Positions 1 through 8,318 of a stretch of DNA of 64,000 bases are shown here, one piece after another. This DNA comes from Halomonas sp. H10-9-1. GTDB lineage: Bacteria > Pseudomonadota > Gammaproteobacteria > Pseudomonadales > Halomonadaceae. The stretch is taken from positions 2,604,001 to 2,668,000 of the forward strand of contig NZ_JAMSHO010000001.1 in the NCBI RefSeq assembly GCF_040147005.1. Direction: 5' to 3'. Under the pieces are notes generated by a model. That model ran no database searches and was not told the DNA's origin. It was given only the letters and a program-made list of their open reading frames with translations. Each line of letters opens with the position of its first letter. Positions within the stretch are counted from its first letter, which is position 1. A program made the position numbers and the translations under genes.

Positions 1-2
1 CC

Positions 3-599
3 GCCGAGGTGGCACGCCTGATCGCCGAGGCGGGCGGCACCGAGAAGGTCAGGGTGATGTTCGCCATCGCCAGCTATGAGGAGATCGGTCGCTTCGGCAG
101 CCGAGTGCTGGCCGGCGAACTCGAGCCCGATGCCATCATCGCCGTGGACGTCAACCACGACTATGTCGCCGCACCCGGCATCGGTGACCGCCGCATGCAG
201 CCGCTGGAGATGGGCAAGGGGTTCACCATGTCGGTAGGCTCCATCGCCAGCGAGCAGCTCAACCGCATCATCGAGGGCACCGCCCGCAAGCACGCCATTC
301 CCATGCAGCGCGACGTCGTCGGCGTCGACACCGGTACCGACGGCATGGCCGGCGTGCTCGCCGCGGTGGACTGCGTGGCCACCTCCATCGGTTTCCCGAT
401 TCGCAACATGCATACCATCTCGGAGACCGGCAACACCCGGGATGTGGTGGCGGCGATCCACGCCATCACGCGCAGCCTCCAGGCGCTCGACGCCCTGCCC
501 AATCCGCAGCGCGAGTTCCTCGACCACCATCCGCGCCTCGATCAGGCCGGTCCACTGACCCATCGTGGCGGCGAGAAACCGGCCGATCCGCAAGACTGA
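3..599 (+). CDS. M42-family metal-dependent aminopeptidase (3' part only)
   Basis: This is the C-terminal part of a zinc/cobalt aminopeptidase of the M42 (glutamyl aminopeptidase/endoglucanase-like) family; the 5' end lies outside the window. What is visible is the catalytic-Glu segment ASYEEIGRFGS (family form VQEEVG), a metal-ligand Asp in IIAVDVN, the VGVDTGTDG stretch, and the C-terminal metal-ligand His in RNMHTISETGN. The frame is open from base 3 to a TGA at 597-599. M42 enzymes are cytosolic, usually multimeric peptidases that trim peptides. The last 40 residues are Pro/Arg-rich and do not look like family core. The substrate cannot be read from the fragment. Confidence 0.8.
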   Translation, partial: AEVARLIAEAGGTEKVRVMFAIASYEEIGRFGSRVLAGELEPDAIIAVDVNHDYVAAPGIGDRRMQPLEMGKGFTMSVGSIASEQLNRIIEGTARKHAIPMQRDVVGVDTGTDGMAGVLAAVDCVATSIGFPIRNMHTISETGNTRDVVAAIHAITRSLQALDALPNPQREFLDHHPRLDQAGPLTHRGGEKPADPQD

Positions 600-633
600 A
601 GGCTCCCCGCCGGCTGCCATGACACCGCCCACG

Positions 634-668
634 GGCCCCACACGCCAGGCGTGCGGGGCCTCTCACTT
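634..668 (+). terminator. Terminator of the M42 peptidase gene
   Basis: GGCCCCACACGCC pairs with GGCGTGCGGGGCC (one mismatch) about 35 bases after the stop codon, followed by TCTCACTT. The T-tract is short, so efficiency is uncertain. Confidence 0.5.
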
Positions 669-802
669 GGGGCATCCATCATGCCGGCGAGGAATGATGC
701 AGCGCCGTCATGGGGGGTAACACAACGGAATCGGGATTCGCTCTCCATTCGCCTTCGCCGGGGCTATGATGGCATCCACAGTTACCTATCAGTGAGAGCG
801 TC

Positions 803-1051
803 ATGCAAGCCTTCCTCGTCGATGTCTTTGCCATCCATCCCCGCGGTCAGGAGCAGCACCTCGGCGGCGGCATCTTCCACGCGGCCAACGCCGACGAGGC
901 CGAGACCCTGGCGACCCGGGAATTCTGGCAGGAGCGCCTGGACGACCAGGGCTACGACATCGGTTTTCAGACCGACCAGCCCGATACCGGCTGGAAGGTG
1001 ATGAGCCTGGAAAGCCTGCGGGCCTTCATGCCGCACCCCGCCTTCGCCTGA
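803..1051 (+). CDS. Small conserved-looking hypothetical protein (82 aa)
   Basis: This 82-residue protein starts MQAFLVDVFAIHP. It has no signal peptide, membrane segment or Cys pair. It is soluble and acidic-aromatic, with a middle segment rich in Ala/Glu/Thr (HAANADEAETLATREFW) and a C-terminal part DIGFQTDQPDTGWKVMSLESL. A GAGAG-type ribosome-binding site sits just upstream (GTGAGAGCGTC) and a clean terminator follows 19 bases after the stop, so it looks like a monocistronic gene. Codon use matches its neighbours. I do not recognise the family and assign no function. Confidence 0.65.
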   Translation: MQAFLVDVFAIHPRGQEQHLGGGIFHAANADEAETLATREFWQERLDDQGYDIGFQTDQPDTGWKVMSLESLRAFMPHPAFA

Positions 1052-1069
1052 TCTGCACCAGACCCGCAC

Positions 1070-1104
1070 GACAGCGCCGCCCTGTGGGGCGGCGCTGTCG
1101 TTTC
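1070..1104. terminator. Bidirectional hairpin between convergent genes
   Basis: A perfect 13-bp stem GACAGCGCCGCCC / GGGCGGCGCTGTC with loop TGTG, followed on the + strand by GTTTC. It lies between the 82-aa gene (+) and the PRPP-synthetase-like gene (-), which converge here, so it probably serves both. Confidence 0.75.
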
Positions 1105-1113
1105 AGCGATTCA

Positions 1114-2055
1114 TTACCCCTTGCCGGCCGGGGATTGCCACTGCCCGGCCAGGACCTCGACAAGCGCGGCGGCAAGTGGCGACGCCATGCCAATGGCGTT
1201 GCTCTCGTGAGCGATGCAATCGGTACTCCACACCTCGCCGACCCCGGCCGCGCGAATCACCGCCAGGGCATCGCCGGCAAACAGCGCGTGGGTGAGCGCC
1301 AGGTCCACCGAGGCCGCCCCTGCGGCCAACAGCGCCTCGGCGGCACGCGCCACGGTGCGGCCAGAGCTCGCCACGTCGTCCATCAGTACCACCGCCCGCC
1401 CGGCCACCGCCACGCCTTCGGGCAGGCGAATGCTGACATCGCGGTCGCCGCGGCGCTCCTTACGACACACCCCGACGTCGCCACCGGTGACCGCCGCGGC
1501 CTGGGCCACCCACTGGCGAGCCTCCTCATCCGGACCCAGCAGCAACGCACCGGGGCGCTTCTCGGCCACCAGCTCGGCCAGGCGCGGCGCACCGGAGAGC
1601 GCGATGGCGTGTTCGAGGGGGATCGCCTGGTCGAGACGCTCGATGCGGTGCAGGTGGGGATCCACCGTGATCACGGCGTCGAACAGCTCGGCCAGGAAGC
1701 CGCCGACGATACCCTGGCTGACGATCTCGCCGGGCTGGAAGGCGATATCCTGGCGCATGTAGGCGAGGTAGGGCGCCACCAGCACCAGGCGCCTCACGCC
1801 CTGACGGCGAACGTGGCGCGCCAGCAGCAGCAGTTCCACCAGCTTGTCGTTGGGCCGGTCCAGGCTGCGATAGACCACCAGGGTCTCGGGCATGCTATTC
1901 CCCTCGCCGACGGCCAGGGTCAGCTTGAGCTCGGCATCGGGGAAACGGTGGCGCTCGACGACCAGCGCCGATAGCCCGGCGGCGGCGGCCAGGCGTCCGG
2001 CGGCGGCAGCCTCATCGGCAAAATGCAGCAGTGCGCGTGCCTCGCCTCGACTCAC
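1114..2055 (-). CDS. PRPP-synthetase paralogue (phosphoribosyl diphosphate synthase-like)
   Basis: This 313-residue protein has the fold of ribose-phosphate pyrophosphokinase. Visible are the N-terminal half with RFPDAELKL, the flexible-loop motif APYLAYMRQDIAFQPGE (canonical YxRQD), VDPHLHR, and the C-terminal PRPP loop VLMDDVASSGRTV. It starts at a GTG 4 bases after the stop of the upstream phosphorylase, so the two are translationally coupled. It looks more like the divergent or archaeal-type paralogues than housekeeping Prs, whose loop is DDLIDTAGT. Family knowledge predicts ATP + ribose-5-phosphate to PRPP. Its pairing with an AMP-phosphorylase-like gene suggests work in nucleotide salvage, possibly handling ribose-1,5-bisphosphate; that part is inference. 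Confidence 0.82.
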   Translation of the reverse strand: MSRGEARALLHFADEAAAAGRLAAAAGLSALVVERHRFPDAELKLTLAVGEGNSMPETLVVYRSLDRPNDKLVELLLLARHVRRQGVRRLVLVAPYLAYMRQDIAFQPGEIVSQGIVGGFLAELFDAVITVDPHLHRIERLDQAIPLEHAIALSGAPRLAELVAEKRPGALLLGPDEEARQWVAQAAAVTGGDVGVCRKERRGDRDVSIRLPEGVAVAGRAVVLMDDVASSGRTVARAAEALLAAGAASVDLALTHALFAGDALAVIRAAGVGEVWSTDCIAHESNAIGMASPLAAALVEVLAGQWQSPAGKG

Positions 2056-2059
2056 GGAA

Positions 2060-3640
2060 TCACATCTCCACGTTCAAGCGCGTCAGCTCATCACGCTCCC
2101 CCAGGGTCACGGCGCTGTCACGCTCGCTGGACTGGTGGGCCAGTGTCAGCTCGTTGCGGAAGGCGGCGTAGACAATATAGAGCGCCTGGCCGGCCCTGAC
2201 CGTGTCGCCCAGGCGCACCGCCATGTCGACCCCCGCCCCGACCGCCTTGGGTGCCCCGGCCAGCCTGGCGATGCGCGCCAGCTTAAGGTTGTCGATGCCC
2301 ACCACCACGCCATCCTCGGGCGCCACCACCTCGAAGCGGTGCGGTGCCAGGAGCTGATTCTCCGCGTCGAAGGGCTTCGCCCCCTGGGCCTCGATGATCG
2401 CCTGCATCTTGTCCAGGGCACGCCCGGAGTCGAGGATATCTCGGGCGATACCGAAACCATCCCCGCCGCGCACATCGGGGTCGAACTCGAGCATCCGCCC
2501 GGCCAGCCGCAGCGCCTTCTGACGCAGGTCCATGGGGGCGTCGGGATGGTTGGTCAGTACCTGCATCACGTCGCGGGCCTCGAGCATGGGGCCGATACCG
2601 CGACCGATGGGCTGGCTGCCGTCGGTGATCACCACGTCCAGGGTCAGCCCCATGCGCCCGGCCACGAACTCGAATAGCTTGCGCAGCCGGCGAGCCTCGG
2701 GCATGGAACGCACCTTGGCAGAGGGGCCCACGGGGATATCCAGCAGCAGGTGGGTGGAGCCGGCGGCGACCTTCTTCGAGAGGATCGAGGCGACCATCTG
2801 GCCCGGCGAATCGATGGAGAGCGGGCGCTCCACCGAGATCAGCACGTCGTCGGCCGGCGACAGCTTACTGCAGCCGCCCCAGGCGAGGCAGCCGCGATGG
2901 GTACGCACGATCTCGCCCAGGACTGCGAACGGCAGGTCGACGTTGGCCAGCACCTCCATGGTATCAGCGGTGCCCGAGGGCGAGGTGATGGCCCGCGACG
3001 AGGTCTTGGGACACAGCAACCCATGGGCGGCAACGATGGGCACCACCAGCATCGAAGTGCGGTTGCCGGGGATGCCACCAATGCAGTGCTTGTCGACCAC
3101 CGGATGCTCGTGCCAGTCGAGGCGACGCCCCACCCGGCACATGGCGTCGCTGAGGTAGAAGATCTCCTCGCGATCCAGTTCGCCCAGATCGCAGGCCACC
3201 ACGAAGGCGGTCAGCTCGATCTTGGAGTAGCGCAGATCGGCGATGTCCTGGATGATCGCCCGATAGTCGTCGCGGGTGAGGCGTTCGCCACGGATCTTGC
3301 GACGCAGGGCAGGAATCGACGCCGGCGGCTCGGCCTGGGAGACGCTGACCGGCTCCCCCTCCGCCAGCCCCAACGAGGCGAAGGCATCCTCGGACAGTCC
3401 CAGCTGCTGGCAGTCGACGATGGTCGGGTCATCGACCACGTTGAGGCTGGCCAGGATGCGCTGCCCATTGGCGCGCACCTCCACCTTGGAGAGGGCCTGG
3501 AAGCCTTCGGCGCGGTAGAGATGGCACTCGCGATGCAGGTAGGCCACGTTCTCGCGATAGGTGTCGATCCCCACTCGCTTGAGGGCCAGCGGCGAGAGGG
3601 TATCGTCCAGCGGTGCCTGCGCGGGGGAGCTCTTCTTCAT
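2060..3640 (-). CDS. AMP phosphorylase-like thymidine phosphorylase family protein
   Basis: This 526-residue nucleoside-phosphorylase class II protein has the long N-terminal extension (about 90 residues) seen in archaeal AMP phosphorylase and its bacterial relatives, not in 440-residue DeoA. Motifs include [16 protein letters not shown] (phosphate/substrate loop; DeoA has KHSTGGVGD), the Lys/Ser-rich [20 protein letters not shown], and a C-terminal biotinyl-like domain ([23 protein letters not shown]). The known archaeal reaction is NMP + phosphate to base + ribose-1,5-bisphosphate. Bacterial homologues are usually annotated as thymidine phosphorylase, and the real substrate is unproven here. 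The ATG at 3640 lacks a strong Shine-Dalgarno sequence. It is the first gene of a two-gene operon with the PRPP-synthetase paralogue. Confidence 0.85.
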   Translation of the reverse strand: MKKSSPAQAPLDDTLSPLALKRVGIDTYRENVAYLHRECHLYRAEGFQALSKVEVRANGQRILASLNVVDDPTIVDCQQLGLSEDAFASLGLAEGEPVSVSQAEPPASIPALRRKIRGERLTRDDYRAIIQDIADLRYSKIELTAFVVACDLGELDREEIFYLSDAMCRVGRRLDWHEHPVVDKHCIGGIPGNRTSMLVVPIVAAHGLLCPKTSSRAITSPSGTADTMEVLANVDLPFAVLGEIVRTHRGCLAWGGCSKLSPADDVLISVERPLSIDSPGQMVASILSKKVAAGSTHLLLDIPVGPSAKVRSMPEARRLRKLFEFVAGRMGLTLDVVITDGSQPIGRGIGPMLEARDVMQVLTNHPDAPMDLRQKALRLAGRMLEFDPDVRGGDGFGIARDILDSGRALDKMQAIIEAQGAKPFDAENQLLAPHRFEVVAPEDGVVVGIDNLKLARIARLAGAPKAVGAGVDMAVRLGDTVRAGQALYIVYAAFRNELTLAHQSSERDSAVTLGERDELTRLNVEM

Positions 3641-3773
3641 GGCAACGTCCAGGGAAGCATGGCGGCCGGGGCCGGGCCATCACGAGCATATCGAATGCCT
3701 TCATCCTACCAGCCGCCACGACGCAGCGTCATGGCATCGTGCTGGTCTTCCTGATGCACTACGAAGTGTCGAT

Positions 3774-3824
3774 GCGGCTATGGCGCGGCGCGAACACTGA
3801 GCCTGGGCGCCGTGCCATAGCCGC
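3774..3824. repeat. 17-bp inverted repeat in a divergent intergenic region
   Basis: GCGGCTATGGCGCGGCG (3774-3790) and CGCCGTGCCATAGCCGC (3808-3824) are inverted copies with a single mismatch and a 17-base loop. They lie between the divergent phosphorylase gene and panE, ending about 50 bases before the panE start. It could be an operator or a transcript hairpin; nothing in the sequence decides which. Confidence 0.6.
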
Positions 3825-3876
3825 CGCGGCGGTGTAGCCTCTACCGGATAACGTCTGGACACGGAAGGAGAGAGGG

Positions 3877-4821
3877 ATGCGTTTCGCGATCATGGGTAGC
3901 GGCGGTGTTGGCGGTTATTTTGGGGCACGCCTGGCCGAGGCCGGCCACGCGGTCACCTTCATCGCCCGCGGCGAGCACCTGGCGGCGATGCGCCGCGACG
4001 GGCTCGAGGTCTCAAGCATCGAAGGGAACCTGCACCTTGACTCGGTGGACGCCACCGACGACCCGCGTGAGGTCGGCGAAGTGGAGGCGATCATCGTCGC
4101 GGTCAAGGCCTGGCAGGTCAGGGAGGCCGCCGAGGCGATCCGCCCCATGCTGGGGCCCGAGACCCTGGTGGTGCCGCTGGAGAACGGCGTCGAGGCCGCC
4201 GACACCCTGGCCGAGGCACTCGGTGAGGCGCACGTGCTGGAGGGGCTATGCGGGATCCTGGCCTGGCAGGAGGCCCCGGGGCACATCCGGCATGCCGGGG
4301 TCTCCCCCTTCGTACGCTTCGGCGAGCGGGACAACCACCCGAGCAAGCGCGGCGAGCGCCTCAAGGCCGCCTTCGACGCCGCGCATGGGGTCACCGCCGA
4401 GATCCCCGACGACATCCAGGCCGCAGTGTGGAGCAAGTTCCTGTTCATCTGCGCCATGAGTGGCATCGGCGCCATCACCCGCGCCCCCATCGGCGTGACC
4501 CGCCGCCTGCCCGAGACCCGCGAGCTAATCGAGGCGATCCTGGCCGAGATCGCGGCGGTGGCCCGGGCACGCGGCATCGCCCTGCCCGCGGACGCCGAGG
4601 CTCGTGCCCTCCATTTCATCGATGCCCTGCCGGCGGCCAGCACCGCCTCCATGCAGCGTGACATCATGGACGGCCGCCCCTCCGAACTCGAGTCCCAGAA
4701 CGGCGCCGTGGTGCGCCTGGGCCGCGAGGCCGGCGTCGCCACCCCGGTCAACGCCCTGATCCACGCCGCCCTGTTGCCCCAGGAGTGCAAGGTGCGAGGT
4801 GGCGGTGAGAGCCACCCCTGA
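3877..4821 (+). CDS. panE: 2-dehydropantoate 2-reductase (ketopantoate reductase)
   Basis: NADPH-dependent reduction of ketopantoate to pantoate for pantothenate/CoA synthesis, in the cytosol. The 314-residue length is typical. The Rossmann motif GSGGVGG is at residues 7-13, conserved Lys77 is in IIVAVKAW, Asn103 in LENGVE, and the catalytic-type Lys187 in VWSKFLF. The start is fixed by a strong Shine-Dalgarno sequence (GGAAGGAGAGAGGG) directly before the ATG. Members of the family also act on other 2-oxoacids and no other pantothenate gene is nearby, so ketopantoate as the true substrate is likely but not certain. Confidence 0.85.
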   Translation: MRFAIMGSGGVGGYFGARLAEAGHAVTFIARGEHLAAMRRDGLEVSSIEGNLHLDSVDATDDPREVGEVEAIIVAVKAWQVREAAEAIRPMLGPETLVVPLENGVEAADTLAEALGEAHVLEGLCGILAWQEAPGHIRHAGVSPFVRFGERDNHPSKRGERLKAAFDAAHGVTAEIPDDIQAAVWSKFLFICAMSGIGAITRAPIGVTRRLPETRELIEAILAEIAAVARARGIALPADAEARALHFIDALPAASTASMQRDIMDGRPSELESQNGAVVRLGREAGVATPVNALIHAALLPQECKVRGGGESHP

Positions 4822-4951
4822 GCGAGGTAAGCGAACGGAGGCTCGCCTGACCCAAGCGCCAACAACGCGCCATCACGCAAACCTTGCATATGCCCGCCCA
4901 CCTGGCGCTCTTAGCGCGCGGCCCAAATATCCTCAAAGCTTTGGAAATGAA

Positions 4952-4977
4952 GCTGCCTGTCTATAACGACAGGCAGC
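4952..4977 (-). terminator. Terminator of the MBL-fold hydrolase gene
   Basis: A perfect 10-bp stem GCTGCCTGTC / GACAGGCAGC with a 6-base loop, 13 bases beyond the stop codon of the minus-strand MBL gene, followed on that strand by TTCATTTCC. Confidence 0.65.
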
Positions 4978-4989
4978 CTTCGGGGGAGT

Positions 4990-5883
4990 TTAGAAGTTGA
5001 TCGTGACACCATCCTCGGGGATTTCTACACGATCTTCGATGCTGTTTTCCTGCACGTACTCTCTCAACTCGTCGCGTGTCAACGCCATATGGTTGATGGC
5101 ATCCATGTGCGTGGCGACTATCGTGGCCTCTGGAGCGGCCTGGGTAGCGCGCAGCACGTCTTCCTTACCCATGATGATAGCGCCTTCATAGTCGCTCAAC
5201 AGTGCATATCCAGCGTTGAGCACGACGATCTCAGGATCGTACGCCTCAAGCGCCAGGTCGACTTCGTCGCGCCAGATGGTGTCGCCTACCAGGTAGAGGG
5301 TCTCCTGGCCTGGCGCCTGGAAGACCACGCCCATGGCGTCGCCGAGGAAGGTCGCGACGTCAGCCGAGGCATACATTTCATCGGTGCCGTGCTGGCCACC
5401 TGTCCTGCTCAGGGTCACGCCATCGAACTCGGCCTTGTAGGAAAGGACGCGCACGTTGGTGAAGCCCTGCTCACGGATCATCACCGCATCGGCCTGGTGC
5501 TGCGCGAAGAGCGGGATATCCTTTGGCAGCGCCTGCTGCGCGGCATCATCCCAGTGGTCCAGGTGGGTGTGGGTGACGATCACCGCGTCCACGTCGGCGA
5601 TAATCTCCTGCGCCGGCATCGGCAGGTCCACCAGGGGGTTGCGCCGCGTGCTGCGGTAGGTGCCCTCGAATCCCGGATAAGTGCCCTTCTTCGACAGCAT
5701 CGGGTCGAGCAGGAAGGTCGTGTCACCATAGGTGATCTTCACCGTCGCATTGCGGATCTGCTGCAACTGCACGGCGTCGGTCGTCGCCTGCGCGGTCTCC
5801 CCCGATTGTGCCTGGGCAGTGACTGCACCAGCGGTCAGGCTCAGTGCCATCGCCAGCGAACTGGCAAGCATTTTCATCGTCAT
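4990..5883 (-). CDS. Exported MBL-fold metallo-hydrolase (UlaG/RomA-like)
   Basis: This 297-residue metallo-beta-lactamase-fold protein has an N-terminal signal peptide (hydrophobic SSLAMALSLTAGAVTAQA, likely cleavage near residue 25), so it is periplasmic. The metal motif HTHLDH is at residues 105-110. Further ligand candidates are in GGQHGTDEM, LVGDTIW and VATHMDAINHM. The family includes lactonases and phosphodiesterases acting on small molecules; the substrate here is unknown. It is divergent from a GlxA-type AraC regulator with about 200 bases between them, an arrangement that suggests the regulator controls it. A hairpin terminator follows. Confidence 0.82.
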   Translation of the reverse strand: MTMKMLASSLAMALSLTAGAVTAQAQSGETAQATTDAVQLQQIRNATVKITYGDTTFLLDPMLSKKGTYPGFEGTYRSTRRNPLVDLPMPAQEIIADVDAVIVTHTHLDHWDDAAQQALPKDIPLFAQHQADAVMIREQGFTNVRVLSYKAEFDGVTLSRTGGQHGTDEMYASADVATFLGDAMGVVFQAPGQETLYLVGDTIWRDEVDLALEAYDPEIVVLNAGYALLSDYEGAIIMGKEDVLRATQAAPEATIVATHMDAINHMALTRDELREYVQENSIEDRVEIPEDGVTINF

Positions 5884-6085
5884 GTGGATCTCCAGTGAGT
5901 GGCCCTTACAGGTGGAACGCTATTGTGAGGGCAGCCGCTCATGCCGGAAACTGGCCTAAATGACAATTAGAGATAAAATTGGGCCAATAGTGAAACGAGT
6001 TGTATGCAAGCGGCTCTCGCTGGATATTGACCCGAAAAAGTCCATTCGATACATTTGGGCCATTCCTGAGAGATGAGGCAAGTCC
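5884..6085. promoter_or_regulatory. Divergent promoter region, MBL hydrolase / GlxA-type regulator
   Basis: This 202-bp region is more AT-rich than its surroundings. The 8-mer TTGGGCCA occurs twice, at 5979-5986 and 6055-6062, 76 bp apart, and TGGCC halves recur at 5952-5956 and near 5902. These are candidate regulator contacts. I cannot place confident -35/-10 boxes. Confidence 0.4.
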
Positions 6086-7060
6086 ATGTCGTGCGTGCGC
6101 GTTGTCGTCCTGGCCTTCGACGGTGTCAGCCTGTTTCATCTTTCCGTGCCCGGCATGGTCCTCGGTGCAGATGACGGTTCCGGCCTGACTCACTACGACG
6201 TGACCTATTGCGCAGAGATACCCGGCCGGATACGCAGCGATCAGGGCATGGTGATCGAGGTGCCCCATGGGCTGAAAGCCATGGACGAGGCCGATATCGT
6301 CATCATTCCGGCCTGGAGTGATCCAGACGTACCGGCGTCCCGCGAGCTCATCGACGCGTTACGACGTGCCCATGGGCAAGGCACGCTGATCGTGGGGTTA
6401 TGCCTGGGCGCCTTTGCACTGGGGGATGCGGGGCTGCTTGACGGACGTGAGGCAACCACGCACTGGGTGGCGCGCGATGTGTTTGCCCGGCGCTTTCCCG
6501 ATACCTTGTTCCGCCCGGATGTGCTGTATGTCGCCGCTGACAACATCATCACCTCCGCCGGCACGGTCGCCGCCATTGACTGCTGTTTGCAGTTGATTCG
6601 CCAACGTCATGGCTGCGAGGCGGCGAATCATGTCGCCCGGTTGCTGGTCACGCCGCCGCACCGCCCGGGGGGGCAGGCACAGTACATCGAACGCCCCGTC
6701 CCGAAGCTTACCGACAGTCATCGTTTGCCCGGTGTGCTGGAGTGGGCGCGAGAGCATCTGTCGGAACCGCTGTCGCTCGACACCCTCGCCGGCGTAGCGA
6801 AGATGAGCCGGCGCACCTTTACCCGACGCTTTCGGGAGGCAACTGGCACCACCGTCACCAAGTGGCTGAATGCCGAGCGGGTCGCCAGAGCGCAGCAGCT
6901 GCTGGAGACCACCGACCTGCCGATCGAGCGCATCACCTCGGAGGTCGGCTTTGGTACGACCCTGGCACTACGTCAGCAGTTTGCCGCTCAGCTAGGCACG
7001 TCGCCGTCGCATTATCGACGCAACTTCTGCAACCTGTTGCGCTCGGCAGCACCGCAGTAG
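6086..7060 (+). CDS. GlxA-family transcriptional regulator (DJ-1/PfpI domain + AraC HTH)
   Basis: This 324-residue regulator has a class I glutamine amidotransferase-like (DJ-1/PfpI) ligand-sensing domain over about residues 4-190, with the nucleophile-elbow segment VGLCLGAF (Cys106), then a C-terminal AraC/XylS double helix-turn-helix (about 220-315) with MSRRTFTRRFREATG and the second recognition segment SEVGFGTTLALRQQF. Such proteins are usually activators responding to amines or small metabolites. It is transcribed divergently from the MBL-fold hydrolase, the most likely target. The effector cannot be deduced from sequence. Confidence 0.87.
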   Translation: MSCVRVVVLAFDGVSLFHLSVPGMVLGADDGSGLTHYDVTYCAEIPGRIRSDQGMVIEVPHGLKAMDEADIVIIPAWSDPDVPASRELIDALRRAHGQGTLIVGLCLGAFALGDAGLLDGREATTHWVARDVFARRFPDTLFRPDVLYVAADNIITSAGTVAAIDCCLQLIRQRHGCEAANHVARLLVTPPHRPGGQAQYIERPVPKLTDSHRLPGVLEWAREHLSEPLSLDTLAGVAKMSRRTFTRRFREATGTTVTKWLNAERVARAQQLLETTDLPIERITSEVGFGTTLALRQQFAAQLGTSPSHYRRNFCNLLRSAAPQ

Positions 7061-7151
7061 GGCGATGCTCCGTCAGGGACTCATGCCTTCGCCAGGCAAG
7101 ACTGACCGATCAGAACCTCATCTCCACGGCGAGGCGTGACGCCAACGCGGT

Positions 7152-7529
7152 TCACGGCAGGCGCCCCTGGCGCGCCAGGCGGCGCCGAACCCAAGCGTCA
7201 TAGAGCCGCCGTAGCAGCGGCTTGAGGCCAGGCAGGCCGATCAGCCAGGCGACAGGGCGCAGGCGCGGCACCCGGCGCATCAACAGGATATAGGCATCGA
7301 TGCCCTCGCGGATGCGCCCGCCCTCGTCCTCCACGTGCAGGGAGAGCAGCGCCGCCTGCGGATCGACGCCCCTGTCGCGCAGCGCCTGCTGGTGCTCGGT
7401 GACATCGCACCACTCCACCTGCGCCCCCGCCTCCTCGCCCCAGTGCTCGTAACGGGCGCGATCGCGACGGCAGCGCGGGCAGATACCGTCGTAATAGACC
7501 CTCAGGACACCACCATCTCGCTCCGGCAT
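7152..7529 (-). CDS. DCC-family thiol-disulfide oxidoreductase-like protein (DUF393)
   Basis: This 125-residue protein has the family N-terminal motif YYDGICPRC with a CxxC pair at Cys17/Cys20, predicting a thioredoxin-like redox role, and the family C-terminal segment IDAYILLMRRVPRLRPVAWLIGLPG. The start at 7529 is supported by GGAGG 7 bases upstream; an in-frame ATG 22 codons earlier lacks one. It stands alone between the GlxA-type regulator and a PEBP gene. Its redox partner is unknown. Confidence 0.78.
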   Translation of the reverse strand: MPERDGGVLRVYYDGICPRCRRDRARYEHWGEEAGAQVEWCDVTEHQQALRDRGVDPQAALLSLHVEDEGGRIREGIDAYILLMRRVPRLRPVAWLIGLPGLKPLLRRLYDAWVRRRLARQGRLP

Positions 7530-7721
7530 CACAGACCTCCGCTTTCCGCACCGACATGACCAAGCCCCTGCACATCGCCCATGGGAAAACTCCAATTCCC
7601 CCTCATGGCCGGCGATCGCCTCACCATGGGCGCCTCCCCTTACGAAAGCAATGCCACCAACAAGAGCGTCACATGAGGCAGCGCATCCCGATAGCCCTTA
7701 CTTCCAGGGGCAAGACGCACA

Positions 7722-7753
7722 GGCTCCCCGGCAGCGAAGGATGCCGGGGAGCC
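7722..7753 (-). terminator. Terminator of the YbhB/PEBP gene
   Basis: A perfect 12-bp stem GGCTCCCCGGCA / TGCCGGGGAGCC with loop GCGAAGGA, 18 bases past the stop of the minus-strand gene. The T-tract is weak. The rest of 7530-7770 shows no gene I can support. Confidence 0.6.
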
Positions 7754-7770
7754 CTGCGTTGGCGGCTGGC

Positions 7771-8250
7771 TCAACCGCGACGGTAGGTGCCCACCAGGCG
7801 ATTCATGCCCAGCAGGTGCGGCTCGACCTTGACCAACAGGTCATGCAGCGAGAGCCCTTCGGGCAGGTCGTCGGTGGGCTTGTCCAGCGCCAGGATCCAG
7901 AAGTAGTAACGGTGGATGCCATGCCCCTCCGGGGGCATGGGGCCGCCGTAACCCAGCTTGGCGAAGTCGTTCTTGCCCTTGGTGCCCACACGGCTCGCCT
8001 CCTCGAGGCTGGTGGTGGAGGCCGGGATGTTGTAGAGCACCCAGTGCACGAACCCGTAGGTGCCATTCTGCACCAACGGGGCGTCCGGGTCGTGGCAGAT
8101 CAGCGCGAACCCCTTGGTGCCCTTCGGGGCATCCTGCCAGACCAGTGCCGGCGAGAGGTCATCGCCTTCACCCGTATGCTTGGCAGGAATGGTCCCCCCA
8201 TCCTCGAAGGCGGGACTGGAGAGTCGCAGGGTCGACAGGGCGAATGCCAT
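7771..8250 (-). CDS. YbhB/YbcL family PEBP-like protein
   Basis: This 159-residue phosphatidylethanolamine-binding-protein-fold protein (Raf kinase inhibitor-like in eukaryotes) has the conserved LICHDPDAP ligand-site motif and the GYGGPMPPEGHGIHRYYF segment that define the bacterial YbhB/YbcL group. There is no signal peptide, so it is cytosolic. The biochemical role of bacterial members is poorly defined. It is divergent from the flavodoxin-fold reductase gene, with about 70 bp between them. Confidence 0.85.
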   Translation of the reverse strand: MAFALSTLRLSSPAFEDGGTIPAKHTGEGDDLSPALVWQDAPKGTKGFALICHDPDAPLVQNGTYGFVHWVLYNIPASTTSLEEASRVGTKGKNDFAKLGYGGPMPPEGHGIHRYYFWILALDKPTDDLPEGLSLHDLLVKVEPHLLGMNRLVGTYRRG

Positions 8251-8318
8251 GGATGATCCTCCTGATGAAAGCGAACAAGTGCCGATGTAGCCTGGGAAAC
8301 AACCGAGGAGCTGTCAAC

